Positions 53,472 to 62,805 of a stretch of DNA of 64,000 bases are shown piece after piece. The stretch spans positions 1-64,000 of the forward strand of contig NZ_PCPZ01000007.1 in NCBI RefSeq assembly GCF_002979865.1, given 5' to 3'. The first letter of the stretch is position 1, and every line of letters begins with the position of its first letter. The notes under the pieces are model-generated. The model was not told the DNA's origin. It saw only the letters and a program-made list of their open reading frames with translations, and did no database searches. The position numbers and the translations under genes were made by a program. Source of the stretch: Arthrobacter sp. MYb214 (GTDB taxonomy: Bacteria > Actinomycetota > Actinomycetes > Actinomycetales > Micrococcaceae).

Positions 53472-54143
53472 GTGCTGTACGACTTCCTCAAGCGTTTCGC
53501 TGTCCGGCCGCTAATACGAATTTTCTTCCGCGTCAAGATCCAGGGCATCGGCAATGTGCCTGAAACCGGTGCGGCGATCTTGGCTTCCAACCACCTGTCG
53601 GTGAGCGACTCGGTGTTCCTCCCAGCGGCGCTGGATCGTACCGTGATCTTCCTGGCCAAGGACGAGTACTTCAACGGCAAGGGCATCAAGGGCCGGATCA
53701 CCGCGTGGTTCTTCCGCAATATCAACCAGCTGCCCATGGACCGTTCAGGCGGGCAGAAATCGGCTGCTTCGCTGGCCAGTGCCAAGAACGCACTGGCGCA
53801 GGGCCAGGTGCTGGGCATCTATCCGGAAGGCACCCGTTCACCGGATGGACGGTTGTACCGGGCCAAGCTCGGCGTCGCAAAGCTCGCCCTGGAAACCGGT
53901 GCCCCGGTGATACCAATTGCAATGATTGGCACCGACAAGGTCCAGCCCATCGGCCAAAGCCTGCCGCATCCGGGCCGGATCGGGATCAAGATCGGCAAGC
54001 CGCTGACCTTCGAGCACCTGAACGGCAGGTCCGCGAATCCTGAAACGCTTCGCGCTTGCGCCGACGAGATCCGCAAGGCAATCAATGTCCTGTCAGGTCA
54101 GAGCTACGTCGACATCTATGCTCCACGCAAACCAAAGAAGTAG
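53472..54143 (+). CDS. plsC: 1-acyl-sn-glycerol-3-phosphate acyltransferase
   Basis: A 223-residue PlsC-type enzyme adding the second acyl chain to lysophosphatidic acid at the membrane. The HX4D motif appears as NHLSVSDSVFL, with YPEGTRSPDG (motif III) and GAPVIPIAMIG (motif IV). The N-terminus (FLKRFAVRPLIRIFFRVKI) is an amphipathic membrane-binding helix. GTG 53472 is chosen, with AGAAGGA about 11 bases upstream. The orthologue Rv2182c lies close to aroG in M. tuberculosis too. Confidence 0.92.
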   Translation: MLYDFLKRFAVRPLIRIFFRVKIQGIGNVPETGAAILASNHLSVSDSVFLPAALDRTVIFLAKDEYFNGKGIKGRITAWFFRNINQLPMDRSGGQKSAASLASAKNALAQGQVLGIYPEGTRSPDGRLYRAKLGVAKLALETGAPVIPIAMIGTDKVQPIGQSLPHPGRIGIKIGKPLTFEHLNGRSANPETLRACADEIRKAINVLSGQSYVDIYAPRKPKK

Positions 54144-54210
54144 CAGGCCGTTATGCGCAGTGTTACGGCGACTTGTTACATTCATCGCGGTCCTTTGAGC
54201 TGATGCCACG

Positions 54211-54216
54211 TAGAAT
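54211..54216 (+). promoter_or_regulatory. -10 box of a probably leaderless aroG transcript
   Basis: TAGAAT ends 7 bases before GTG 54224, and no ribosome binding site precedes that codon. This is the classic layout of leaderless actinobacterial mRNAs. Confidence 0.5.
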
Positions 54217-54223
54217 GGGCAAG

Positions 54224-55618
54224 GTGAGCGAAGAAAACCGAACCCCATTGCCAGGCTCCTCCGTAGCCGGCCCCGCCACCGATCCGCAACTAGATTTGTG
54301 GCGTGAATTGCCAATTGCCCAGCAGCCGACTTGGCGTGAGCACAAGGACTATCAGTCCTCCATCAACGAATTGGGTTCGCGTCCGCCACTGGTATTTGCC
54401 GGCGAAGTCGACGTACTGCGCGAACGCTTGGCCGCAGCAGCCCAGGGCAAGGCCTTCTTGCTGCAGGGCGGCGACTGCGCCGAAACCTTTGCCGATGCAA
54501 CCGCCGACAAGATCTCCTCGCGAGTTCGCACCATCTTGCAGATGGCTGTGGTGCTGACCTATGGCGCATCGATGCCGGTAATCAAGATGGGACGCATGGC
54601 TGGCCAGTTCGCCAAGCCGCGCTCCTCGAATGACGAAACCCGAGATGGTGTTACTTTGCCGGCATTCCGCGGCGACATCGTCAACGGCTTCGACTTCACA
54701 CCCGATTCCCGTGCCCACGATCCGAAGCGCATGGTGCAGGCCTACAACACCTCATCGGCCACGCTGAACCTGATCCGCGCGTTCACCCAGGGCGGCTTCG
54801 CAGACCTGCGCAGCGTGCACTCGTGGAACAGCGGATTCATGGCCAACCCGGCGCACTCCGCCTACGAGCAGCTGGCCGGCGAGATCGACTCGGCCATCCG
54901 CTTCATGGATGCCTGCGGTGCAGACTTCGAGGCGCTCAAGCGCACCGAGTTCTTCGCCTCCCATGAAGCACTGCTGCTGGACTACGAGCGTGCGTTGACG
55001 CGTACCGATTCGCGGACCGGCCTGCCGTACGACACCTCCGGCCACTTCCTGTGGATCGGTGAACGAACCCGTCAGCTGGACCACGCACATGTGGACTTCC
55101 TCTCGCGCGTGCGCAACCCAATCGGCGTGAAGCTGGGCCCGAACTCGGATCCGGAAGATGTCCTCGCGCTGATCGAAAAGCTCGATCCGAACCGCGAACC
55201 AGGACGCCTGACCTTCATCACCCGCATGGGTGCGAAGAACATCCGCGAGAAGCTGCCAAACCTGATCGAAAAGGTCACGGCCTCCGGCGCCCAGGTGCTG
55301 TGGGTTACGGACCCAATGCACGGCAACACGGTCACCAGCCAGAACGGCTACAAGACCCGCAACTTCGAAGATGTCATGGACGAAGTCCGCGGCTTCTTCG
55401 AAGTGCACGACGCGCTGGGCACCTTCCCAGGCGGCCTGCATGTGGAGATGACCGGCGACGATGTGGCTGAGTGCCTCGGCGGAGCGGATCCGATCCGCGA
55501 GGAAGACTTCGACTCGCTGTACGAGTCGCTGTGCGACCCGCGCCTGAACCACCGCCAGTCCCTGGAGATGGCCTTCCTGGTCTCCTCGGCACTGCAGAGC
55601 CGCAGCCGAAACCGCTAG
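54224..55618 (+). CDS. aroG: class II DAHP synthase
   Basis: 464 residues, the plant/mycobacterial class of 3-deoxy-D-arabino-heptulosonate 7-phosphate synthase, first step of the shikimate pathway. LLQGGDCAETFADATADKI contains the metal-binding Cys. KPRSSNDETRDGVTLPAFRG, IGVKLGPNSDPEDV and VTDPMHGNTVTSQNGYKTR complete the active site. Earlier in-frame ATG codons at 54203 and 54215 exist, but the TAGAAT box overlaps them, so GTG 54224 is preferred. In M. tuberculosis class II AroG is regulated by aromatic amino acids and binds chorismate mutase. Confidence 0.95.
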   Translation: MSEENRTPLPGSSVAGPATDPQLDLWRELPIAQQPTWREHKDYQSSINELGSRPPLVFAGEVDVLRERLAAAAQGKAFLLQGGDCAETFADATADKISSRVRTILQMAVVLTYGASMPVIKMGRMAGQFAKPRSSNDETRDGVTLPAFRGDIVNGFDFTPDSRAHDPKRMVQAYNTSSATLNLIRAFTQGGFADLRSVHSWNSGFMANPAHSAYEQLAGEIDSAIRFMDACGADFEALKRTEFFASHEALLLDYERALTRTDSRTGLPYDTSGHFLWIGERTRQLDHAHVDFLSRVRNPIGVKLGPNSDPEDVLALIEKLDPNREPGRLTFITRMGAKNIREKLPNLIEKVTASGAQVLWVTDPMHGNTVTSQNGYKTRNFEDVMDEVRGFFEVHDALGTFPGGLHVEMTGDDVAECLGGADPIREEDFDSLYESLCDPRLNHRQSLEMAFLVSSALQSRSRNR

Positions 55619-55627
55619 CAGCTAGAG

Positions 55628-55666
55628 AATAATCCGGTTCCCGACAGCGGGAACCGGATTATTTTT
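55628..55666. terminator. terminator between aroG and the kinase
   Basis: A perfect 16-bp stem (55628-55643 with 55648-55663), an ACAG loop and TTTTT. A-rich sequence on the other side lets it serve the convergent kinase transcript as well. Confidence 0.9.
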
Positions 55667-55689
55667 ATGCCTGGGGAACGGCGCAGGCC

Positions 55690-57906
55690 TCAGAAGGCGT
55701 AGATGCTGATCTCGCTGCCGCGCACGGCTTGCTGGTGCAATGGAGACTGCATGCGAACGGTCTGGCTGAAACCGCCAAAGACATTGTGCGTCTTCACGGA
55801 AAAGCCGGCGGCTTCCAGTGCAGAGAGTGCTTCCTCGACGCCCATGCCGAGCACGGATGGGATCTGGACGTATTCTGGTCCTTCCGAGAGATTCACTGTC
55901 ACGGTGCTGCCGTACGCAACGGTGCCCTGGGCCGGGTCCTGGACGGCGACTAGGCCTTTTTCGGTCGTCGTGGAATGGACGGATTCACCGGTTTCCAGCT
56001 TCAAGCCCATGGACTCAAGCTTTTCCTTGGCCGCATCCTTGCCAAGACCAATGACCGCAGGAACAGGAACCGGAGCATGTCCCTGGGAAACAGTGAGGGT
56101 GATGATGTTCTTCCGCGGCAATTTCTTGCCGGCGGCAGGGGAGGAACTGATAATCTCGCCCTTCGTCACCGATTCCGAGTAGGCCTCGGCTTCCTGGACA
56201 TCTTCGAAACCGATTTCATCGAGCAACTTGGTGGCCTGATCCAGGGTTTTCCCGGTGAAATCCGGAACTGCAAAAAGCTGAGGGCCTTGCGAAACGATCA
56301 GATCGATTCCCTGGAACTTCATGATGTTCTCGCCGGTCCCCGGCTGCGAGTCGACCACCCTGCCGATGGCAATCTCATCGTTGTAGGTCGTGCCTACCCG
56401 AACTGGAACACCTTGGCCATCCATTTGCGCGACTGCCTGCGATTGAAGCATGCCGGTCAATGACGGGATGCGGATGACGGTTCCGGGGCCGCGGCCGAAG
56501 AACCATCCGGCACCTGCGACCAGAGCCACGATGAGGATCCACATCACGGTGATGACGAACTTCTGCGTACCCGAGCGAGGCTGACGCAACCGGTGGGTGG
56601 GTACCTGTGCTTCCTTGCGCCACTTTCTTGCAGCCTGCTTCTGCGCACGCTTTTGGCCACGTACCGACAGCGGTGCTTCGGAATCGGCGTCATTCTCGTG
56701 GGCCGGTTCCAGATCGCGGCCGCGGGTGTACACCGACGTTGCGGCTATGCCAGAATCAGCGGCAAGATCAGTGGGACGAGGCTGGGCCAGTGTGGCTTGC
56801 GCATCGCGAAGATCCAAGACTTCGGTGGCGTCAACCGCGGCAATGACGGTTGTCTGGTCAGGATCGGCGGGGGCATCATCGATAACGTAGCTGTCCTCGT
56901 GCTGAGCAGTATTCCGCTTCAGCCATAGCTGTTCACGCTCATCTTCGCGCTCGCGTTGCATCGCATCAAGACGCTGCTGCAGCGTAGTGGGCATCTGCGC
57001 CATAGTTTGCGGGGTGAGATCTTCAATCCCGCCGAGGTCCTCGGCGCCCAGGTCCAGTTGCGCATCGTTGAGCGTTGAGCGGATCTGGATGATCTCCTCC
57101 AGCAGCAGCGAAGCATCTTGCGGGCGCTTCTCTGGATCCTTCTCGGTGCACCATCGAACCAACTCATCGAGATCTTCGGCCAATCCCGGAACCAAGTCCG
57201 AGGGCATGGGCATGGGGGAGTCCAGATGATGCTTCATTAATGCAGCGGCATTGGTCTCGGTATACGGTGCTTGTCCAGTCAGCATCTGGTAGATCATGAT
57301 GCCCAGTGCGTAGATGTCGCTGCGCGAATCGGCTGGTGCCCCTGAAACTAGTTCGGGGGAGACATGGGACAGCGTGGCGACGAGCGTGGCTGACTGGGTA
57401 TGGGCGCTGGCAGCACGGGCCAAGCCGAAGTCGGTAACTTTCACTTCGCCGGTATCGGAGAGCAGCACATTTGCCGGTTTCATATCCCGGTGGATGATTC
57501 CCTCGCTGTGCGCGGCGCTGAGACCGTGGCAAATTTGTTCAAGGACGCTTAGCGCCTGACGCGGAGTAAAGCGGCCGCGTTCTTCAATGACCTGTTCGAG
57601 GTTCCGTCCTCGAACATACTCCATCACGAGGTACACCAGATTATCGCTCACGTTGTGATCGCGGATGGAGACCACATTCGGATGAGTGATATTCGCAGCG
57701 ATGACAGCTTCGGATTCGAATCGCTCACGCACTGTATGCTCGCTGGAGAAGTTGTCGTTCAGGATCTTCACGACAACCGCTCGATGCAGGCGCTTGTCCA
57801 TGCTGCGGTAGATGCGTGACATGCCACCCAGGGCAAGCAGATGGTCCAGTCGGTATCGACCATCCAGCGTCTTGCCCAGGTTGGGGTCGGTCAGGGCCGG
57901 GCTCAT
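55690..57906 (-). CDS. pknL: PASTA-domain Ser/Thr protein kinase (PknL-like)
   Basis: A 738-residue single-pass membrane kinase. The kinase domain (about 12-275) has VVVKIL (Lys), HRDMKPANVLL (catalytic Asp) and VTDFGLARA (metal Asp). A 190-residue linker rich in charge follows, then one membrane helix (FVITVMWILIVALVAGAGWF). Four extracellular PASTA domains complete it (ending SQGP, SQGHAP, SEGP and at the C-terminus), which sense peptidoglycan. The glycine loop reads ALGGMSRIY, with Ala at the first Gly. The neighbour aroG and the order to fadD match the pknL region of mycobacteria and corynebacteria; mycobacterial PknL lacks PASTA but the corynebacterial one has it. ATG 57906 is used; GTG 57936 is an alternative start. 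Confidence 0.92.
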   Translation of the reverse strand: MSPALTDPNLGKTLDGRYRLDHLLALGGMSRIYRSMDKRLHRAVVVKILNDNFSSEHTVRERFESEAVIAANITHPNVVSIRDHNVSDNLVYLVMEYVRGRNLEQVIEERGRFTPRQALSVLEQICHGLSAAHSEGIIHRDMKPANVLLSDTGEVKVTDFGLARAASAHTQSATLVATLSHVSPELVSGAPADSRSDIYALGIMIYQMLTGQAPYTETNAAALMKHHLDSPMPMPSDLVPGLAEDLDELVRWCTEKDPEKRPQDASLLLEEIIQIRSTLNDAQLDLGAEDLGGIEDLTPQTMAQMPTTLQQRLDAMQREREDEREQLWLKRNTAQHEDSYVIDDAPADPDQTTVIAAVDATEVLDLRDAQATLAQPRPTDLAADSGIAATSVYTRGRDLEPAHENDADSEAPLSVRGQKRAQKQAARKWRKEAQVPTHRLRQPRSGTQKFVITVMWILIVALVAGAGWFFGRGPGTVIRIPSLTGMLQSQAVAQMDGQGVPVRVGTTYNDEIAIGRVVDSQPGTGENIMKFQGIDLIVSQGPQLFAVPDFTGKTLDQATKLLDEIGFEDVQEAEAYSESVTKGEIISSSPAAGKKLPRKNIITLTVSQGHAPVPVPAVIGLGKDAAKEKLESMGLKLETGESVHSTTTEKGLVAVQDPAQGTVAYGSTVTVNLSEGPEYVQIPSVLGMGVEEALSALEAAGFSVKTHNVFGGFSQTVRMQSPLHQQAVRGSEISIYAF

Positions 57907-58027
57907 TTTGCGGTCGCACCTGCCTGAACGGTGCACGCGAAGCGGGCCAGAGTCACTAACGGATCCTTTCGAACATGAATACTACTTTTAATGTACCTAG
58001 CTGAGCTGACAATTTGTCGCTTAAACT

Positions 58028-58065
58028 CGAAATCCGCCAGTGGTGTTTACCTCTGGCGGATTTCG
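58028..58065 (-). terminator. terminator behind whiB
   Basis: A perfect 13-bp stem (58028-58040, CGAAATCCGCCAG, with 58053-58065) and a 12-base loop. On the minus strand it ends in GAGTTTAA. Confidence 0.75.
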
Positions 58066-58108
58066 TATAGCGTCTCGGGTTGCGAGAATTACCTCGAGCG
58101 CAGCTTAA

Positions 58109-58357
58109 TTAGGAAGCGCGGCGAGCTCGTGCTGCACGACGCTTCAAGGCACGACGCTCATCTTCGCTCATGCCACCCCAGACGCCTGCATCCTGGCCGG
58201 ACTCAATAGCCCACTGCAGGCAGGTTTCGGTTACTTCACATCGACGGCAGACGCTCTTGGCCTCTTCGATCTGCAACAGGGCCGGACCGGTGTTTCCCAC
58301 TGGGAAAAACAGTTCCGGGTCCTTTTCCAGACACGCCGCGCGGCTACGCCAATCCAT
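58109..58357 (-). CDS. whiB1: WhiB-family iron-sulphur regulator (WhiB1-like)
   Basis: 82 residues. The four cluster ligands are Cys in RAACLEKD and in SVCRRCEVTETC. GVWGGMSEDERRALKRR is the G[V/I]WGG turn with the basic DNA-contacting tail. The 4Fe-4S cluster senses nitric oxide in WhiB1 of mycobacteria, where the protein binds the sigma-A region 4. The start is ATG 58357, with AAGGAG 11 bases upstream; residues further upstream are not conserved-looking. A 13-bp palindrome lies 30 bases before the start. Confidence 0.93.
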   Translation of the reverse strand: MDWRSRAACLEKDPELFFPVGNTGPALLQIEEAKSVCRRCEVTETCLQWAIESGQDAGVWGGMSEDERRALKRRAARARRAS

Positions 58358-58713
58358 GCTTATTGATGCTCCTTGAAATCTGAGAGGGTGTGAAACACCA
58401 ACGACAATCAACACACAGGCAAAAAATAACTAGGAGTGAAACGAAATCCTGGTTGCCTAGCGGTTAACATCTGGCGTCTCGAAAGGTCGGAGAAGTCCAT
58501 TCGGGCACTTCGTTTAACCGACCACATAAGGTTTTCATGTAACGCGGAAGTAAACAAGAGTCACGGTAGCGAAATGTTGCTGAATGCCTGAGTGCTTTCT
58601 CACATGGCATTTGGCACTAGGATCCGCTAGTTATCAGAGGTGTGGCGCGAGCAACAGCAAAAGTCAATTGTTGCGGTTTGAGTTCCTGCAGAAGGTCAAC
58701 GAAAATTGTTGAT
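58358..58713. promoter_or_regulatory. divergent control region, whiB and membrane protein
   Basis: A 356-base stretch without a gene. GGTGT-GAA-ACACC (58387-58399) is a palindrome in the whiB leader or promoter. AT-rich patches (CAAAAAATAACTAG and TTTTCATG) mark possible -10 regions. TAGTTA (58628-58633) lies 8 bases before GTG 58642, an alternative leaderless start of the membrane-protein gene. Confidence 0.45.
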
Positions 58714-59127
58714 GTGAGCAACGAAAATGCAATCTCGTCCCGCCCAACCAGTGTTTTCGTGGTTGCCGCGCTTGTCCTAATTGAGGCCCTGGCTGTTCTG
58801 GCGTACGCCATCAGCTACATGTTGAACCTCGACACCAACGGAACAGTCAATATGGGCGGGCAGTTATTCATGCTGACCCTGTGCTTGCTTCTTGCCGTTT
58901 GGCAAGGCTCGGTAGCTGTCAACTTCTTCAAGGGAAAAGCGTTCACTCGTGCTCCGATTGTCGTTTGGCAACTATTCCAGCTCATCCTCTCTGTTTCATT
59001 CCTGAGCTCCAATATCCCGATGGTGACGGCCGCGGCGGTACTTTCCATCGTGGTCGCCGGAACCACTGTGGTGATGCTCTTCGCGCCGAAGACCACCGCA
59101 TTCCTCGGAGACCGGCCAAACCGCTGA
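58714..59127 (+). CDS. small integral membrane protein
   Basis: 137 residues from GTG 58714 with four membrane segments (VFVVAALVLIEALAVLAYAI, FMLTLCLLLAVWQGSVAVNF, VVWQLFQLILSVSFLSS and AAAVLSIVVAGTTVVMLFAP) and a short basic tail. An in-frame GTG at 58642, behind a TAGTTA -10 box, could add 24 residues including two Cys. The function is unknown. Its last 132 bases are also the antisense of the 3' end of the large FtsK-like gene. Confidence 0.8.
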   Translation: MSNENAISSRPTSVFVVAALVLIEALAVLAYAISYMLNLDTNGTVNMGGQLFMLTLCLLLAVWQGSVAVNFFKGKAFTRAPIVVWQLFQLILSVSFLSSNIPMVTAAAVLSIVVAGTTVVMLFAPKTTAFLGDRPNR

Positions 59128-62100
59128 ATTGCCAGCAGATAATTCGTACGGAATATGAATCATCCGCGGTTTGCCTCGTTTGGAGATGACCGCGCACCAA
59201 TAGTCTTTGGCTCCTTGATGAGGCACCTGATGGATTGGCTGCCAATTCATCGGTTGAAGATCTTGCGGATGATGGGCTTCGACAGCGACTACCTGGCGAT
59301 CATCGAACCCGTTGGCGCTCAATCCCAGGTCGAAGGCCATCCTGCTGGACGGCGGAACGAATAGCGCGACACCGATTCCCCTCGAATTCAGAGCGTTCAA
59401 GAGCGGTGGCAACCGAGAGTCATTGGTGGTTTCGAGGAAGAGGCAAAGCAAGTCCTGCCGAACACGGTACGAGCCGTCCTCGAGAGAACGTACGAACCGT
59501 TCAAAGTCCGGTAGGCCGCAAATATGCGGGGAGTTCCAACGCACAGCGAGTACGGCAGTCAGCTGCCGGCGCTGTTGCGTATCGGGGCACAGCACAACAA
59601 CCATCGGACCTGCTGGTCGAGGGACCGCCTCACCATCGAAGGGCGAGTATCCCAGAAAGTTTGCCGGTTGAAGGGCAGAACCTGAAGGCATCTGCCAAGC
59701 CGAAGGCACTTCGGGCCAGGTGCTTCCCGGGATTTCAGCTAATTGAACTTCGGTGAGTTGGAAGACCTGCGGAGGATGCCCCGAACTCAGCTTGACCCCT
59801 CGACCCGGCAAAAGCGAACAGGCCGGGATCTTGGGCCACATCATCTTTAATGACTCGGTAGCGTTGAATGGGAAGAACCATTGCTCTGTACAAAGACCGG
59901 TGGACTTCAACGCGTTTTGGTCGCGGTCAACTGAACAAATCACCATAGGCGATTGCGGGCCGCCGAAACGCAATAGCGTACCGAGTGCTTCGTCCAGGCG
60001 TTGGAAATGTTGCGGGTGGATATTGGACTGCAACTGGGCCAGTGAATGAACGAGAATGATCAATGCTGGATCACTGGGCATGGATTCCAGGAAGTCGACA
60101 GCATCGAAAAAGCCATAGGGATCCTCACCCGTGACAACCTTGACGTTTTCAGTGGCATCCGGGATCGGCGACGGACCGAAGCAAAGTATTTTTCTGGGCG
60201 AACGGGCGAGGGAAGCGAACAGGGTTCGGGCACCGGCTTCTGGCAAGCCGCAGATCAATGTTGATCGTGAACGGGCAGGGTCAAGAATCAAAGGTTCAAG
60301 CCGGGCCAAATGCAGATTATCTGCAACGCCGCAGTAAATCGTTCCTCGTTCCTTCCCATCCCACGTATCTGGCGAGTGCGTTGGTTCTGCTGGCCGAGGC
60401 AACGCTGGAGCAAAACCAGATACCGGGAGCTCCGAAGTGGACCACTGTGAGGAAAGTTCTGCTGCATGGTTTTGCAAGCGATCTCCAGCGACTGACGCGA
60501 TGCTCTTTTCGAATCGGCACAACGGACGAAGGCTGAGATCTTGACGATTCCGCTCGAATAGTTCGCCGTGCAGTGGCGGCTCGATGGCCAGCTGGAATTG
60601 CATGTTCCTAGTGGGCTTGGAAGCGCCCTTGATGATCGCCTGTCCGGGGTGGAGGAGTTTGGACGCCTCGGTGGAGCCCACCAGTTCCACGGACTCACCC
60701 GGGTCGTTTACCCTCAATGCGATTGTCGTGTTTAAGTTCGCCTTGGTTTGTCCCGTCAAAGCGCCAGCCGGACGCTGCGTGCTGAGAATCAGATGGATTC
60801 CTAGAGCTCGACCCACCGCAGCTAAACGATCAATTCTGGCGCTGGCTTGAGGAAGCGTTTCGACGAAAACACGGAATTCGTCAATGACTACCAGCAAGCG
60901 AGGCAGAATCGGGCCTGATTCGTCGAGATCTTGATATTCCGCAATGTCGCTGCAGCCTTGTGCTGCCAGAAGCTCCTCGCGCCGCCGCACCTCATGTTCT
61001 AGTTGTTCCAACGTGCGCTGAGCCGCTGCCTCATCGAGGTCGCTTGCGAAGAGCTGGACATGGGGCAAACCTGCATAGACGCCTAGTCCAGCTCCACCCT
61101 TGAAATCAATAAGTGCGAAGGCAAGCTGAGTCGGCGGGTAGTTCCGGGCAAAATCAGCAATCAGGCGCCTGAGCGCTTCTGACTTGCCTGACCCTGTAGT
61201 GCCGCAAATCAGTACATGCGGACCATCCTCATGAAGATCAAGGAACACGTCCTCTTGCTGTTCATCGAGGCCCAGATGTGCCCGTACGGCTAGTGACGGG
61301 GATGCAATGGATTCTGCGTTCTTGGTTATTGCCTGCTTTTGCAGCTGCACATACTGCTGCACCATCCTGTCGAACCGCGAAAGGCTCAGCGTGCTTAGGT
61401 TCTGCAGCACTAAGCGTTCGTCGGGCAAACGCGAGGACACGGGGCTTGGAACAATCCAATTCTCCACGGATTCGGCCAGCACCGGTGAAACGCCCAGCAC
61501 CAGGGCGCCGGAAATAGGTTGAGGTTCCTGGGCAGTGACGTACAACGTCGCCAGGTTGGTTTCCTCTTTCCTGGTGAAGCTCGATTCTTCGGGAATCGAC
61601 AGGTGGGCCACGGAAACGTTGCTCACCAAAAGCAGCGACGCCGGAAGACACCTGACACTGGGATCGAGCACGAGCCGTATCTGGCCGGAATGTATGGCCG
61701 GGAGATAGCGTGCAAGTACTGCGGCCAGAATAGCCCCAGCGCTTTGCCCTTGTGCAGAATTCAGCTGCCAGACGCTCGGGGTACTCGGGAAAAATACTGG
61801 ACCGAACCAGGGCGCGTCCGACTTCGTCTTCCTGAGGCTACGAAATACTTTGCGGATCCCCGTGGGATCAGAACGAGAGGTGTCCTGCGGAGACCACAGT
61901 CCCTCGCCCCAAACCAGTGGTGGTATCCGGGCATGCGACAGTCCCAAAGAAGCGGAATCCAGTCCGGCTACGAACGATTCTCCGAGAGCCGGAGAATATT
62001 TACTTCTCGCGATAATGGCGGAAGCTCGTTGCACTTCCATTTCCCTTTTCCATTCGCGACGCTCCACGAACAGTTGACCGGCAGGCACCATACCCATAAG

Positions 62101-62805
62101 GGCCGAAACGCCACTCAAGATCAGAAAGAGCATCGAACCGGTAACCAAGGCAAGCAAGACGCCGGAGATGATCGGAACGAATGCTGCGAGGACCAGAGCA
62201 ATTAAGCGGGACAGCTCGGGCTTGGAAGGTACTTGGATTTCCAATTGTTCGGGGGTTACCAATTGACCGGATTGGGCGGTTAATGGATCGCCGACAGCGA
62301 ATTCAGTGTTGCCCAGAAAGAAGCGCGATCCGTGTTCCAATTCCACGGACTCGCAGCGGCTGCCATCTGGCATGGCAAGTTGCTGCTCAGAGCAGGCTAC
62401 CAGGCGCAAGCTCCGGGTTGTCACGAATAACTTCGCGTGAACCCGGGACACCAGCGGATCTTCTAACCATAATGGGGCGGTTCTGCCGATGACATGTTCT
62501 CCCTTTGTGAGCGGAATCCAGGCACCAGCGTCGGGGCCGCGAACTACATATAACTTGAGGCACGAAGCTGTGGTGCTTGTGGCGCGAACAGGTTGGGGCA
62601 ATTCATTGAGCAGAAGACGTTCAGACGCATGCAGGATCCCCAACTCTTCTATCCGCGTTATTCCCGAATACCATCGTTGTCCCGGGAAATGCTGCTGCAG
62701 CAGTGCGGCGAGCTGCTCGCCCGATATTCGTCCGGACATGACAAGTTCGAATTGCCGCGGATGCTGGAATTTTCGGGAAATCAGAAGTAATTCATAGCGG
62801 ACCAT
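58996..62805 (-). CDS. FHA-FtsK/SpoIIIE ATPase, EssC/EccC-like secretion motor
   Basis: 1269 residues. The N-terminal 95 form a small domain. An FHA domain follows (about 95-175: HVIGRTAP, SRVHAKLF, FFLGNTEF), then two membrane helices (about 200-240). The first FtsK/SpoIIIE ATPase is at about 510-770: Walker A CGTTGSGKSEALRRL at 535, Walker B LLVVIDEF at 640 and LSTQRPAGALTGQ. Two further ATPase-like modules are degenerate (LICGLPEAGARTLFASLA, VVLCPDTQQRRQLTAVL). FHA, membrane anchor and three motors are the plan of type VII secretion ATPases. No WXG100 gene is visible in the window. AGGAGA precedes ATG 62805. The last 44 codons run antisense into the membrane-protein gene. Confidence 0.85.
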   Translation of the reverse strand: MVRYELLLISRKFQHPRQFELVMSGRISGEQLAALLQQHFPGQRWYSGITRIEELGILHASERLLLNELPQPVRATSTTASCLKLYVVRGPDAGAWIPLTKGEHVIGRTAPLWLEDPLVSRVHAKLFVTTRSLRLVACSEQQLAMPDGSRCESVELEHGSRFFLGNTEFAVGDPLTAQSGQLVTPEQLEIQVPSKPELSRLIALVLAAFVPIISGVLLALVTGSMLFLILSGVSALMGMVPAGQLFVERREWKREMEVQRASAIIARSKYSPALGESFVAGLDSASLGLSHARIPPLVWGEGLWSPQDTSRSDPTGIRKVFRSLRKTKSDAPWFGPVFFPSTPSVWQLNSAQGQSAGAILAAVLARYLPAIHSGQIRLVLDPSVRCLPASLLLVSNVSVAHLSIPEESSFTRKEETNLATLYVTAQEPQPISGALVLGVSPVLAESVENWIVPSPVSSRLPDERLVLQNLSTLSLSRFDRMVQQYVQLQKQAITKNAESIASPSLAVRAHLGLDEQQEDVFLDLHEDGPHVLICGTTGSGKSEALRRLIADFARNYPPTQLAFALIDFKGGAGLGVYAGLPHVQLFASDLDEAAAQRTLEQLEHEVRRREELLAAQGCSDIAEYQDLDESGPILPRLLVVIDEFRVFVETLPQASARIDRLAAVGRALGIHLILSTQRPAGALTGQTKANLNTTIALRVNDPGESVELVGSTEASKLLHPGQAIIKGASKPTRNMQFQLAIEPPLHGELFERNRQDLSLRPLCRFEKSIASVAGDRLQNHAAELSSQWSTSELPVSGFAPALPRPAEPTHSPDTWDGKERGTIYCGVADNLHLARLEPLILDPARSRSTLICGLPEAGARTLFASLARSPRKILCFGPSPIPDATENVKVVTGEDPYGFFDAVDFLESMPSDPALIILVHSLAQLQSNIHPQHFQRLDEALGTLLRFGGPQSPMVICSVDRDQNALKSTGLCTEQWFFPFNATESLKMMWPKIPACSLLPGRGVKLSSGHPPQVFQLTEVQLAEIPGSTWPEVPSAWQMPSGSALQPANFLGYSPFDGEAVPRPAGPMVVVLCPDTQQRRQLTAVLAVRWNSPHICGLPDFERFVRSLEDGSYRVRQDLLCLFLETTNDSRLPPLLNALNSRGIGVALFVPPSSRMAFDLGLSANGFDDRQVVAVEAHHPQDLQPMNWQPIHQVPHQGAKDYWCAVISKRGKPRMIHIPYELSAGNSAVWPVSEECGGLRREEHHHSGSGDHDGKYRRGRHHRDIGAQE

